Source: Corythucha ciliata (taxonomy: Eukaryota > Arthropoda > Insecta > Hemiptera > Tingidae). From it: a stretch of DNA of 64,000 bases. Shown in pieces: positions 53,764 through 64,000 of the stretch; positions within the stretch are counted from its first letter, which is position 1, and every line of letters starts with the position of its first letter. The stretch is taken from NCBI GenBank assembly GCA_038030265.1, contig CM075942.1:49938751-50002750 (forward strand), read 5' to 3'. The notes below the pieces were generated by a model, which saw nothing but the letters and a program-made list of their open reading frames with translations, had not been told where the DNA came from and searched no databases. The translations under genes and the position numbers were made by a program.

Positions 53764-55865
53764 ATGGATCCCAGAAGTTCCAGCAGTGAGGAATCTGAAG
53801 AGGAGGAGCCCAAACTTTTCAGAAATTTCATCGTAAGTGACTTTTCAATATCGTCTCGTTATTTTGTGTTCATGAACAAAACGGGTGATACTTTTCTTTG
53901 AAATCCGACACAGAAAAATCCGCCGTCTACTCCTCTCTCAGCTCAAAAATACTTTCGTAACCTTGAAATGAACTCAACATCTCCACCACCCAAAGTGTCC
54001 AATTTGCAGTACCTGAACATTTTGCCTCTGTGGGAGCCTCATCCGGGTGATGTGGTCTCAAAACTCATTGCGTACGTTTCTTCTCTTATTATACCCCTTT
54101 TGTACAGTTGTTTTTAGCCACAGTTTTTTCGTTATAGAGCGTTTGACGAGACGCCGATTCTCGAAGAGTGCGTCAAAAATTTATCGCAATTATTGAAACT
54201 GTCTGGAGCGTCGTCCGATTCAGTCTTGTTAGTGGAAAAACTGTTCTACCGTATTCTGGATTCGATTCTTTTTGAAGAGAGCAAGAAGACGGACTGCGAG
54301 GTTCGGGTGAGTGATTCAGAGTGTCTTATTAATTTGAATTGCAGTTGGGTACTCGGGATGTACGTGTGTATTTGTTTGGCAGGGGGAGGGGGAGTATTGG
54401 TCGATCAAGGTCCTAAAATTAGTCAGTTCAGCATCAGGAACAACTTACTGGCTAGTTTGATTGGGTAGGTTGGTCACCTGGGCACAAGAGGTCAAGAAAA
54501 GTAATTCCACGTTTGTACCGTCAGGAATAAGGCTTTGGTCTGGTAGGACAATGCCGACTTTGTGGGAGTTTCAGTCGCGAAAACGCTCTAACCGGTCATA
54601 TGTGCGGTTTCAATGGCGTAATTAGCATTTTTCGTTAAGCACATTACGTGTTTTATCAAAATAATCAAGCTCTAGGGCGCTAAACTGCCAATTCCCGCCT
54701 TGAATTCACAAATAGTCAATTTCTGGGACGAATCTGACATTCTCAACCTATTCATTCTCATTTCTGTAGTGAAAAGGTTTTAGAGTAGCAACGTGTACTG
54801 CGAGTGGCACGGCCAATTTCGCCAGGTGAAGGAAAGGGGGGGGGGTAAGGGTTCGCCCTAGAGCCAAAGTGGTTCCCGGGCTACTCAGTCGATTTCCAGG
54901 AGAATATTTACGGTACCCTACTGGTGGTCTTTTGATGTTTGTGACTGAAAACTGTAGCGGAGCGTCTGTTTCTGTCTGATTTTGGGGCACAGGTATGCCC
55001 ATTTAGTGCAAAATGAATTATTTTCCCCGTAACGAGATTATTTCCAAGGTCCGGTAGTCTAGTTTTAGCCGAAAATTCTGTTTCTGGAGCAAACTTTCAT
55101 GGTTTTTGGTGCCATAGAGGCGCAAAATTAAATATTTTCCCAGTAGCGGACGTTATTATTATAGTCCGGGAGCCCACCGTATGAAAAATCCGGGTCATTT
55201 GATCGTATATGGCCCCTGCGCATGACGCTTTTAATGGTCTAATCCAGGAGATGACACATCGCCAGACATTTCCCGTGAGACAGGGGACGACAACAACAGA
55301 GCTAGCTGTTGGCAGACACATCTTTGGGCTGCTTGAAAACGGCTGGCAAGTGTAATAATTGGTTCGTCGCAAAAATCAACTAGAAAACCACCTTCGCCAT
55401 TCAATTTCTAATGGAGCCCTGGCTACTAGCCTCGAAATTTAAAAATGTTTTAAAGATCGCTCATGGCGCTATCTACAATCAAATTGGATGGCGTTGTTGG
55501 TTTCTAACGTACTGGTCGTGGGAAACGACTTTTTATTCTCGCCAGTCGTTTCCAAGCAGCCCAAAGGTGTGTTTGCCAACAGCTAGATCTGCTGTGAGCC
55601 CTGTCCCACGGAAAATGTCTGGCGATCTCAGAAGTGTCATCTCCTAGACCAGTGGTTCTCAGCCTTTTCACGGTCAAGCCCCCCTGGGACCATAAAAATG
55701 TGTTGCCCCCCCCCCCATGATTGCGTTGTATTAATTTTTGTTTTATTAAACAGACATTGAAGACCCTAAACCAGGAAAAGCTTCGATTTTGGTCAAACCA
55801 CGAATTGACGCTCCCGTTTTTGGCCACGTACATACTTTTCAGAACGTATAAAGGCAGTGGTAGTG

Positions 55866-55901
<36 letters not shown>

Positions 55902-58900
55902 CTAGTAGTAGTAGTAGTAGAAGCCTTTATTTTCTTCAAACATTCACGCATATTTTTCCTTATTAAATATAATCAGACAGTACTCTATGGTCCTATGACC
56001 GTTAAGTGGTCTCGTTTCGAAAATTCGTAAGTGCAAAGAAGAGCTTTCACGCCCGAGGACCACGGTTGTCCGCCTTGGAGTTGAGAAAATTGACCGAAAT
56101 GGCAAGGCCAAACGCTCATTTATGACCACTTTTGAGGGCAATGCGACCGCCCCCTTTGGTGCATTTTGATCGAGACCTAACTACCAGAGCCTTGAAGAGA
56201 ATATTCGAGCCCAGCCCAGGTACGAAACTAAATGAAGCCCTTTCATCTGGGTGAGTATCAGACCCAGTGTCACCCTCGCTTCTTTCTCGAAAGGCCTACA
56301 TAAAACCTCAGTAAAGCAGCAATAGCAGCCAAACTCCAAAACCCCAACAAGGCCCCAACACAGTACAACGACCCCATAAGGATCAACCAAAGCCATGGTT
56401 CAAACTCAGCGAAGATGTAATTACAGTAGAACCTCCAGCGACAGCAACGTCTCAAGCGCAAAGAAGGCCCAGCCACAGCCAAGGTCCAACCACAGAAAAA
56501 GTCCAACCATCGCAAAGATCCAACCCCAACAAAGCTCCAACCACAGCAAAGGTCTAACCGCAGCTAACAATAAGCTCCAAACCACAGTAAATGCTCCAAA
56601 CACAAAGGAGACCCAACCACAGTTGAGCTCCCAGTTAAGCGCTTTCCCTTTTTTTCTTCCTTTTCTTGGCAAAAATGTGACGTTCCTGAAGTTTCCTATA
56701 TTTGTATGGTTGGTCTCAAGCTTAAAGGTCATGGGGACAAGTTCATGCCCCCCTGGAAATCGCTTGCGCCCCCCAGGTTGAAAATCACTGTCCTAGACCA
56801 TTAAAAACTTCCTGCGCAGGTGCCAGACACGATCAAGTGACCCGGATTTGTCATACGGTGGGCTCCCGGATTATTATTACTATGCCATTAACAAAATTTT
56901 AGTGTTTTTGGTCCTAAAAAGTGCCTCGGAGCCACGTATATTGAGTGTCACGGTCAAACAGTCAGTTTTAGTGGATTATATTGTCAATTATTGAGTCAAA
57001 TGTGCGGTTTAAATGTCTAAAATACACCTAATCATGCCAAGGCTCAAGTTCTATAAGCTCCTATAAGCCTGAGGAGGACGGAGAAATTCCACCGTCGAAA
57101 CGTCGCAACTCGATAAAAGTGTCGTTTTTGTTTTGCCCTTCATGTCGATTGAGTCCTGAGCTTATATTAAAAATAATTAAGGGCGTTATAGCGTTCAATA
57201 AATTTGAGACAGAATTCCTTATTATCCGTCTCAAGTAGTCAGTTTCTTGCGCAAAATTGTCAATTTCTTGTCCTTATAGTAAATTTTCTGATCTCTTCGT
57301 CAGTTTCATGGTTTGCTTGTCATTTTATTGCCCTCCTAGTCAGTTTCCTGGTCTCCTAATAGTCAGTTTTCGGGCATCTCTGTCAATTTCATGACTTCAT
57401 TGTCGGTTTCCCGCCCTCTTTGTCAGTTCCCTGGCCTTTTTGTGAATTCTTAGGTTTCTGAGTCAATTTCCTGGTTTCTTTTTCAGTTTCCAGCATCTCT
57501 GTCGATTCCCTGGCTTCGTTGTCAGTTTCGTGGTCTCGTTGTTAGTTTCGTGGCTAGTTTGTCAGTGTCCCGGCTCCTTTTTCGATTTCTTGGATGGTAG
57601 CTTTCTGGTGGGTGTAATTTTTGTGGCAAAAAGTCTGTTTCCAGTGCAAATTTTTAAGGGATTAATGAGGAAAAAATGATGAGTTTTATAGTCAAAAATA
57701 GCCTGATCGATGTGACAAATTGGCTGTTTCCGAGTTCCGGGTAAATTTGAGGGTCATCAATCGGCAAAACATAATTATTCTGCATTTTAAATTTAAGTCT
57801 CCAAGTTACTAGTTCCCAGTATTCGCTGAATCGTTGGCTTCAGCTGCCGAAATTACCAGAATTTGATCTTAGATGTCTCGTATTGAGGCTTAAGCGAGAC
57901 GTTTCCTGTACGAATTGTTAGTTTGTAGGGTTTAGTTAGTGACTCCTAGTGGGAAAGAGGATCTTCGTGCCTCGTATCATCAAAATTCACGCTCTGTTTT
58001 TGGGAGGTAATTCGACTTTCGTGTGGCTCCCGGGCTAAAATATTCGTATTGTACCGCAACAACGCAGCTTGTGCTCACATTGTTTGTTTCTGGGGATCTG
58101 TAAGTTTCCTTGCCCCTATGGTCGGTTTCTAGAATAAAATTCGTAAATTGCTGAGGAAGTGGGCTGTATTGTCATTTTGTTTGTCACTTTTGACGTTTTT
58201 CGGGACAAAATTGACAGTTTCTTGGGAAAATTGTTAGTTTACGGGACGAAATCCAGAGTTTCCTGGGGTGCGGGGGCTTAAATAATGATGTTGGGGTTCC
58301 CAGGATTTGAACTTCGAGTTTCTGAGACAAAATATTCTATTTATATGCATCTTTACTGTTTCCAAGACAAAATTGTAAGTTTACCGATGGGGGGAGGGAG
58401 CTCAAATCAATATTTTCTGGTTCCAGAACTTCTGAAGCCAGAATTTTCTGGCTAGGGGGTTCAAGAAGATCTTTGCATGAATATTAGTTTTCGGGACAAA
58501 AACATTGGTTTTGTGGCCAGTTTGACAGTTTCTGCGACAAAGGTGGGGAGGGAATTCATAACATCTGTAGTTTCGTTTCGTTTGATTCCAGGCATTGCTC
58601 AATCAAGATCGTTTCATAAAAGCCTTGTACGCGTGCGCCGTTGAAGTAATAAATTACACAGAAGTGTTCAACCCTTTTCCCTGGGTTCTCAATGTTCTCC
58701 ACATCGCGCCGTTCCAGTTTTACAAAGTGATTGAAGTCGTCGTGCGCCATGTGACGACACTCGACCGAGAACTTGTGAAGCATTTGAACAGAGTAAGCCC
58801 ACCGTTTGTCTCGTGATAATAAATTTTCAACCTTCACCGGTGATTTTTTTTTTTTTTTTTTTTTCCTCCAAGATCGAGGAGTCCGTTTTGGAGAGCTTGG

Positions 58901-61396
58901 CCTGGAAAGCTGGGAGCCCTTTGTGGGACAGTTTGCTCGAGTACGGTAAACTGGCCCCATCGTGTGAGGATGTTGCGGTCCAGCTGGAAAATAAGAAAAC
59001 CACAACCACCAGAGCCGTTGGAGACAAATTATTGTCACTGGCTGGTGAGTTTAGATTTGTAGAGAACGATAACGCCGTAACGTCAACTCCCGCTTGTTTT
59101 GTTTTTTAAGGCAAAGAGAGCGTTCTAATGAATTCTCCGGGAGCCCCTCTCACGGACAAATTCCAATCCCCTCAGAAACAGTGCTGGAAAAGACTGAGCG
59201 ATGTGTCCAACAGTGACGACGAACCTCCCGTAAAGAAACCCTACTCGAGTAAGTTCGTTATTAAAACCCCTCAAGCCGTCACCCTTCATGGAACTTTCTG
59301 CGCAGACTCAATGCACCTATGGGCTGATCCGGCCAAAGCTAAATTGGAGAAAGCCGCCGAATCAGTCAATGGAACCGCAACGACTGACGAAAACAAAAAA
59401 ACCAAGCGAACCAGTTCAATTTCTCTGTTTTTCCGAAAAGTAAAAACTTGTGGATCCCATCACTCTAACCTGTCCGTTCTATAATCTCCACGTTATTTTC
59501 CAGTTCTACTACTTAGCATCAGTGCGCATGTTGAATCTCGTCGATCAGTTGACATTTAATTTTCAACTTACGAGCCCTCTGAGTGAAGTCAAACAAATGA
59601 TGCTCGAACTTCGACAGAAAATTTGGACGTGCTTCGAGATGACTCTGATTCATCATGTTGGCATTATGCGTGACCGACATTTGGATCAGATCCTTATGTG
59701 TTCCATTTATTTCGTCGTTAGAGTGAGTTTGTGGTGGGGTTGGGAGGCTAATAAACCGGCTTGTCAATTTTTTTTAAACACTCATTCCTTGTTAAGGTCT
59801 TGAACGAGAGCCCTACTTTTGTGGATATCTTGGAACGTTATAGATTTCAGCCTAATGCGCAAGCTGAAGTTTACAGAAACGTTTTAATATCCCCGGATTT
59901 ATCCATCGAAGGTAGAAAACTAGTGGCGTTCATGAACAAGAAACATTGTTTCATAAGTTTTTTGCCTCGCAGATTTGGCCAACAGCTCAAATAAAAAAGA
60001 GGAAATGGAAGAGCGAGTCCAAGACATTATCTCTTTCTTCAATCAAGTGTTTTTGAAGAAAGGAAAAATCCGAGAGCTCGCCAAGAAGATGATGAAATCA
60101 TCAGAGGTAGACAATATAACTGGAGGAAGTCATGCTTTGTTTTTCCTACGCTCTTTGCTTCTTTTCAGAATGAAAGACTTATTCTATCGCCCATTCCAGC
60201 CGGAAAAGCTCAATGCGCTTTCTTCGGCGGTAAAAAAGTGTCGGAAAATATTCCGATTTTTCTAAAAAAACACGACCAGGAGCACGTACAAATGTCACCG
60301 AACGCTCACAAGTACTATTTCTGCAAGAGTCCCGCAAAGGTAGGAACTTATACTTTTTCCTTGGTTCACTATTGATATATTCACGGGCACCAACCCCAGA
60401 AGTTTGTCTCGGTCGCATCCGTCTCGGTTTCAGCATTCCTCGTGATGAGAAACCCAAATATACATCATTTTCGCACAAATCGCACAAGTGCTTGAGTGGA
60501 CGTGTTTATTTTTTTTCAAATTTAGGGTCATTTTGTTTTGGGAATAATTTTTATTTGAGCAGTACACGGTTCCTCCTTCTTGGGCCCTTGCTGCTTTGGG
60601 GCCAGTGCCGCTCAAAGAGGTCCAGAATGAGCGTTTTGCCCAGTCCTTGGTTTCCGCGATATGGTGCCGGTTAGCTTTCCAAGAAGCCGCGCCGCCGTCC
60701 TTACCATGAAGACCGAGGGATCGAGCTCCTGACAGCCTTTCAACTAGTACGCTTCATTTATCTAACACCTGCGCGGCCAGGTAGGGGACGTCAATCAAGC
60801 CTCGATCGCATTGTTATAAGGTCACCCAACTTGTAGTTTTCGCCTAGGGAAGCTCCTCCCTCTAGATCCGCGCCTGATCTGGCTTTTTCTCGAAAAATGT
60901 AATTTCGCAGGGTTGACTCATTCGAAACCAATTAAACGCGAAGCTCCTCCCCCCTGCCCAAGCAATTTCCCGGGTATCGTTGGGCTAAAAACTAAAATAT
61001 CGCGCTGCTTACCCATTCAAAAAAAAAAAAAAAAAAAAAATGAAAGCCAAATGGGGGGAAAAAAATCATGGGGCTGTATGCAGCCTCTCCCTAACACGAT
61101 GGTCTGGCGCCTTTCAAGGGTCACAGAGCCCTGTGTACAGTCCCACACGCTCACGTCAGCCAACTGAGCTCAGCCCTTTATTGATCTCTTCAACCTCCAG
61201 CATCGAATTGCTTTCAATTGTTTTTCTTCTCTTACAGGACCTGCAAGCCATTAACAACATTGTGTGTCGCGCGGACTTAAAAAGAGTGGGAAAACGAATA
61301 TGGAAGGACGACGGCTCCGATGACACTCCTACAAATATTTTATCGAAAAAGGCCAAAGATCTGTACAAGGACAGGTTGACTTTTTCGAGGAATTGA
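53764..61396 (+). CDS. Retinoblastoma-family pocket protein without N-terminal Rb domain, 631 aa
   Basis: Eleven exons keep one frame: 53764-53832, 53914-54071, 54138-54306, 58592-58792, 58873-59044, 59111-59439, 59504-59722, 59797-59911, 59973-60106, 60169-60339, 61238-61396. Pocket A (about 55-235) includes 'LFYRILDSIL' and 'FPWVLNVLHIAPFQFYKVIE', very close to human RB1. After a spacer with TP/SP sites, pocket B (about 356-510) starts at 'SSISLFFRK' and has 'MRDRHLDQILMCSIY'. At positions equivalent to the RB1 LxCxE cleft it keeps Tyr709 and Asn757 but has Arg for Lys713 and Phe for Tyr756. The C-terminal part has LSPIP, MSPN and KSPAK and a final basic helix-like segment, as in RbC. It would bind E2F/DP and repress the cell cycle until CDK phosphorylation. 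Human RB1 has about 370 extra N-terminal residues; here an in-frame stop (53,722-53,724) lies before the ATG and an E2F promoter before that. The short acidic-Ser start (MDPRSSSSEESEEEEP) looks genuine. RB1 versus RBL type is not resolved. Confidence 0.92.
55856..55921 (+). repeat. (AGT)n microsatellite
   Basis: About 20 copies of the AGT/GTA triplet with two interruptions (GGT near the start, ACT near the middle), inside the nested hAT element. Confidence 0.9.
56290..56640 (-). repeat. Family D minisatellite, reverse orientation
   Basis: Repeats of CCAACCACAGCAAAGCTCC type with variants, the reverse complement of the array at 19.47-20.17 kb. It lies wholly inside the nested hAT element, showing that the satellite travels with a transposon. 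Confidence 0.7.
57200..58545. repeat. Family B degenerate tandem repeat in Rb intron 3
   Basis: Dense units of 'tgtcagtttcctggtctc' and 'aaattgtcagtttcttgg', period about 25 bases, very regular at 57,230-57,570. Confidence 0.7.
60340..61237. other. Intron 10 of the Rb-family gene
   Basis: A 900-base intron with no coding sequence. At 60,857-60,876 the sequence CTCTAGATCCGCGCCTG resembles the inverted end of a hAT-type element, but no partner was found. A poly-A run sits at 61,020-61,040. Confidence 0.5.
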
Positions 61397-61591
61397 TTCG
61401 TTTCTAAATCAAAATTTGGAATTGACAGTGTGACACACGTTTTAGGCTTGATTTTCTGAGTCCAAGACTTTTGCCCGCAATGAGTTTTGACTAACGTTCT
61501 ATAATCATTGATCTCACCCAAGTCAAGCCTGGCGCGTGTTAATATTAGGGAAGTAGGACAAAATTTATGTACGTATTTTGAGAGTGCGCTT

Positions 61592-61597
61592 TTTATT
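61592..61597 (-). terminator. Polyadenylation signal of POMGNT2
   Basis: TTTATT on the + strand reads AATAAA on the minus strand, about 15 bases past the stop. The 3' ends of POMGNT2 and Rb face each other, with 215 bases between the stop codons. Confidence 0.55.
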
Positions 61598-61611
61598 TAT
61601 ACGTTGTCTAA

Positions 61612-63234
61612 TCAAAACGCTTTATTGATGTCATCACATTCTGTGTAGCTGTCTCTTCCCTTGACATTCGTTACAATGCAACAAATCCAAGCCTGGGCTT
61701 TTCGCGCCTCACTCAGTTTACTTATATCGAGCGTTAAGTTGTGAAAATTCGTCCTAATCACTTCACTTCTACCATCGATCGTTAGTACAATGTCAAAATG
61801 GGCGGCTTCGTTCAAACCGACCACATTCTTGGGCGGGCTCCAACTTAAAACGATTCCGCTCTCGCCCACGTGACAGGTGAAATTCCTCACTTGACCCGGT
61901 ACGAACCACGTTGTGTTCGTCTCTTCGATTCGACGTCGAATCGAATCCACCGCCTGTGCGATGACTGGCTCCACAGAGTGATCCACTAGGGTGTCTTGAA
62001 ACATTCTAAATAAATACGACGGGTTGTAGCAGCACGTAACGGGCGGTACAGTTTTGGTTTGTTCGATTTCTCGTTGATGGGTCTCGGCCAAGTGACGTAT
62101 ACCTCCTAGTAGGATGGGATTGTCGGGGTGAGTGACGGTGTGCGATTCGTTGGTATTGGTCCACGGGTAATAACGAAATTGAACGTCTTTTATCCGGCTA
62201 TAGCCGAATAGCGGAGATACGAATTTGTAGTCGATTCCGAATGGGAACATCTCAATGACGGAGGAGTTGAATGGGAGAAACAGAGCTAAAATTGACTCAG
62301 CGCCGTGCATTACTAGTAGAAGTTCCGAAGAACTTACCGCCCTAATTACTTCCGAGCTTTTATTCGATAATAAATCTATGATATTAGTTTTAAACCCACC
62401 ACGAAGCCTAAATTTAGACTCGACTACACGAATCAAGTAGTTTTCGTTTAAAATCCGTCTCGTGTGTCGCCTTCTCACCACAGTGACACCTGTAGCTTGT
62501 TTTTGAACCGTAAATTTTCTTAATATGTACTCTCTAAAGTCCAAAATTTCCCGCCCACGCAGCTCTGATTTCAATGACCCGTGATCTCTGCCAATACCGT
62601 ACTGATACACGATTTTGTTCATTAAACCGATTTTTACGTCGCAAAATTTGAACCACTCCCTACGTAACTCGGAAAAAACAAGCGGAGACATTTTGGAAAA
62701 ATGAGCGTACCATTCAAAGAAACGGCCCCGCGGGTGAGTGTCGATCAACGCTAATTGATAGTCGCGAGCGCACCGTTCGACGTTGCCAAAACACAGACGG
62801 CTGTAGGTGGCGTGAAGAGGGAGAAGGTCATCGTGAATCACGTGGTGTATATTGTCGGGCTTGAATCGCCCGAGGAGGAACATTGGCCGCTCAACGTCTC
62901 GTGCACCGATCGAAGAGAGATTCGAACGAATTTCAACCTTTAAGTAGAATTCGGAATGATTCGCGACGGTCGACGTCTGGATTCGGTTCAACTGCGATGG
63001 ATGATGAAGGCCCGACACAATTGAATCGGGCGTGAGATGAAAAATGAACTGCTCCTCATCCGGATGATAGTACAGATTTTGAAAGGAACACTGTAACCCG
63101 TCACTGTGTTCGTTACACCACACTGAAGACGGAGCATCCGCTTCATCATCACTCGTGCTCCAAAAGCCGAAAAAGATGGACACAAGTAGAACGCATGCGC
63201 AGTGAAAACGATTGTTCACGAATGAGCTAACCAT
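61612..63234 (-). CDS. POMGNT2: POMGNT2, protein O-mannose beta-1,4-N-acetylglucosaminyltransferase
   Basis: One uninterrupted 540-aa coding exon, as in vertebrate POMGNT2, whose coding region is also a single exon. The enzyme adds GlcNAc in beta-1,4 linkage to O-mannose on alpha-dystroglycan in the ER, the step that opens the matriglycan (core M3) route. The product starts with a short cytoplasmic end and a signal-anchor at about 11-25 (type II topology). The GT61-like catalytic part has 'RFKPDNIHHVIHDDLLPL' at about 123-140 (human RFNPDNLMHVFHDDLLPL), the 'MHGAE' motif at 309-313, 'HTVTHPDNPILLGGI' at about 365-379 and 'CCYNPSYLFRMFQDT' at about 401-415. A fibronectin type III domain follows at about 446-535. 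Several NxS/T sites are present. The ATG lies one base after a possible acceptor (TGGTACAG), so there is probably an upstream leader exon beyond 63.24 kb. Confidence 0.93.
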   Translation of the reverse strand: MVSSFVNNRFHCACVLLVSIFFGFWSTSDDEADAPSSVWCNEHSDGLQCSFQNLYYHPDEEQFIFHLTPDSIVSGLHHPSQLNRIQTSTVANHSEFYLKVEIRSNLSSIGARDVERPMFLLGRFKPDNIHHVIHDDLLPLHATYSRLCFGNVERCARDYQLALIDTHPRGRFFEWYAHFSKMSPLVFSELRREWFKFCDVKIGLMNKIVYQYGIGRDHGSLKSELRGREILDFREYILRKFTVQKQATGVTVVRRRHTRRILNENYLIRVVESKFRLRGGFKTNIIDLLSNKSSEVIRAVSSSELLLVMHGAESILALFLPFNSSVIEMFPFGIDYKFVSPLFGYSRIKDVQFRYYPWTNTNESHTVTHPDNPILLGGIRHLAETHQREIEQTKTVPPVTCCYNPSYLFRMFQDTLVDHSVEPVIAQAVDSIRRRIEETNTTWFVPGQVRNFTCHVGESGIVLSWSPPKNVVGLNEAAHFDIVLTIDGRSEVIRTNFHNLTLDISKLSEARKAQAWICCIVTNVKGRDSYTECDDINKAF

Positions 63235-63239
63235 TCTGT

Positions 63240-64000
63240 ACCAGTCGTTTCATTTTTTGTGGTCTGAAAAAAACACTTTTTTACAACTCTTTACACCATA
63301 AAGCGGGGGAATTGCGCCCTAATATTCAGAAATGGTAGTTTTGTTTAAAAAACATATAGCTCAACCACAAAAACTTATTTTTAAGACCCAGGACTCCGTG
63401 ACAGTCAGTCCACATGCTATTCTTTGGCAAAATGTTCAATTATATAGCCGAAGAATCCACTGCACTGGTCGAAATGACAGATTCTAGGACCAAATAGCCA
63501 GTTTAAAAAACACGTTTTAAAGCAAAAACAAGAAATTTCTGGTAGCTAAATTGACAAATTAAAAGTTTCACCTGCATTAAACTTTTTCATACCAATATCC
63601 CCGTTAATGAAAAGTCTCCACAATCGATTGTCAAAGAGTAAGTTTTGGAGGGGAATGAGAGAGAGGAAAAAATCGTCGGTTGTTGGACCAAATCTACGTT
63701 TACAGACTAAAATACATAAAAACCAATCAGTTTCTAGGGCCTTAACTCCCAGTATTCGACTCAGATTTTAACGATTTTCCAAACAGGCGCTTTATTTTTT
63801 AAAGATTATAATGGAAACTGGACTTTTTCACGAGACGAATAGTCAGTTGTGGGGCTCAACACATTTTTGAACTCAAAATAAGACTATCTGTATGTCACTT
63901 TTGAAGACGACTCATTCGTTTTTCGGGTTTAATTAAACGATTTCAGCACCAAATAGCCAGTTCCTGGACCAGGTAGCCAGTTTCAGGGCCGAATAAACAG
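63240..64000. repeat. Upstream of POMGNT2: family B repeats
   Basis: No gene. From about 63.32 kb to the window end, units such as 'aaatagccagtttc' and 'ttcagaaatggtagtttt' recur. The promoter of POMGNT2 is not identifiable here. Confidence 0.5.

Larger units (their letters stand above)
55650..56790. mobile_element. Non-autonomous hAT element with 8-bp TSD, nested
   Basis: Left terminus CAGTGGTTCTCAGCCTTTTC, right terminus inverted CAGTGATTTTCAACCTGG; this is the CAGTGGTTCTCAACC end typical of hAT-Charlie-like elements. The octamer TCCTAGAC flanks both ends (55,642-55,649 and 56,791-56,798). The interior has poly-C, an (AGT)n microsatellite and a reverse-oriented family D block. No transposase. 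It is inserted in the element at 55,163-56,872, giving a clear age order. Confidence 0.85.
55163..56872. mobile_element. TIR element split by a nested hAT-type insertion
   Basis: Left end TAGTCCGGGAGCCCACCG, right end inverted TAATCCGGGAGCCCACCG, arms continuing with 'tatgaaaaatccgggtcatt'. It belongs to the same family as 51,088-52,090. The TTA flanks (ttattatta on both sides) allow a 3-bp duplication but are low-complexity. An internal inverted block (atgacacatcgccagacatt at 55,251 against aatgtctggcgatctcagaa at 55,614) makes the core a foldback. Confidence 0.7.
54307..58591. other. Large intron 3 of the Rb-family gene
   Basis: A 4.3 kb intron inside the pocket A coding region. It holds family B units (54.53-54.76 kb, 56.93-57.01, 57.2-58.54), the TIR element 55,163-56,872 with a hAT-type element nested inside it, and an (AGT)n microsatellite. 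The flanking exons join in phase 0 and match RB1 continuously, so no exon is missing. Confidence 0.7.

Noticed and set aside
58556..59038. 160-aa minus-strand frame
   Set aside because: Antisense to Rb exons 4 and 5 and the poly-T tract between them. No domain.
60857..60876. CTCTAGATCCGCGCCTG as the right end of another hAT-type element in Rb intron 10
   Set aside because: No matching left end or 8-bp duplication found in the window. Left as a note only.
1..64000. Retrotransposon, reverse transcriptase or viral genes
   Set aside because: Scanning the translations showed no RT (YxDD), integrase or capsid-like frames. All mobile elements seen are non-coding TIR or tRNA-derived types.

Overview
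This 64 kb window is nuclear DNA of an animal, most likely an arthropod. All six protein-coding loci I can support are spliced with GT-AG introns, two of them encode ZAD-C2H2 zinc-finger proteins (a family expanded mainly in arthropods), and the rest are metazoan genes: a Retinoblastoma pocket protein, SUPT7L of the SAGA coactivator, POMGNT2 of alpha-dystroglycan glycosylation, and a four-helix MARVEL-like membrane protein. There is no operon structure and no bacterial or viral gene. I cannot name the species. Layout: (1) about 0.95-9.5 kb, + strand: TATA promoter and candidate leader exon, a roughly 7 kb intron with tRNA-derived sequences and degenerate tandem repeats, then three coding exons of the MARVEL-like gene. 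(2) 9.5-16.1 kb: no gene, only degenerate repeats and transposon ends. (3) 16.1-18.4 kb (possibly to 19.2), + strand: SUPT7L with ten short exons. (4) 19.4-21.2 kb: a GTGG-rich minisatellite and other repeats. (5) 22.2-27.6 kb, - strand: a ZAD protein with three C2H2 fingers; its large intron holds a TA-flanked terminal-inverted-repeat element with a smaller element nested inside. (6) 27.6-34.5 kb: intergenic, mostly a 3.86 kb hAT-type non-autonomous element with perfect 8-bp target duplications and inverted satellite arms. (7) 35.6-47.3 kb, + strand: a ZAD protein of about 1,698 aa with about 33 C2H2-type fingers. (8) 47.4-53.5 kb: satellite and transposon sequence. (9) 53.5-61.4 kb, + strand: a pocket protein of the Rb family that starts directly before pocket A and lacks the usual N-terminal Rb domain, with an E2F-site-rich promoter. 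(10) 61.6-63.2 kb, - strand: POMGNT2 in one coding exon, convergent with Rb; 63.3-64.0 kb is repeats. The noncoding DNA is built from at least four families of short (about 25-30 bp), strongly diverged tandem repeats that recur in both orientations, with TIR transposons dropped into or carrying them. The genes do not form a pathway, though several are nuclear regulators (SAGA subunit, Rb, two ZAD zinc-finger factors). The most interesting items are the pocket-only Rb with E2F sites, the two ZAD genes sharing an identical first-exon length and intron position, and the inverted satellite arms carried inside a hAT element with intact target-site duplications. All exon models were assembled by eye from splice sites and frame continuity; no alignment or search was run.
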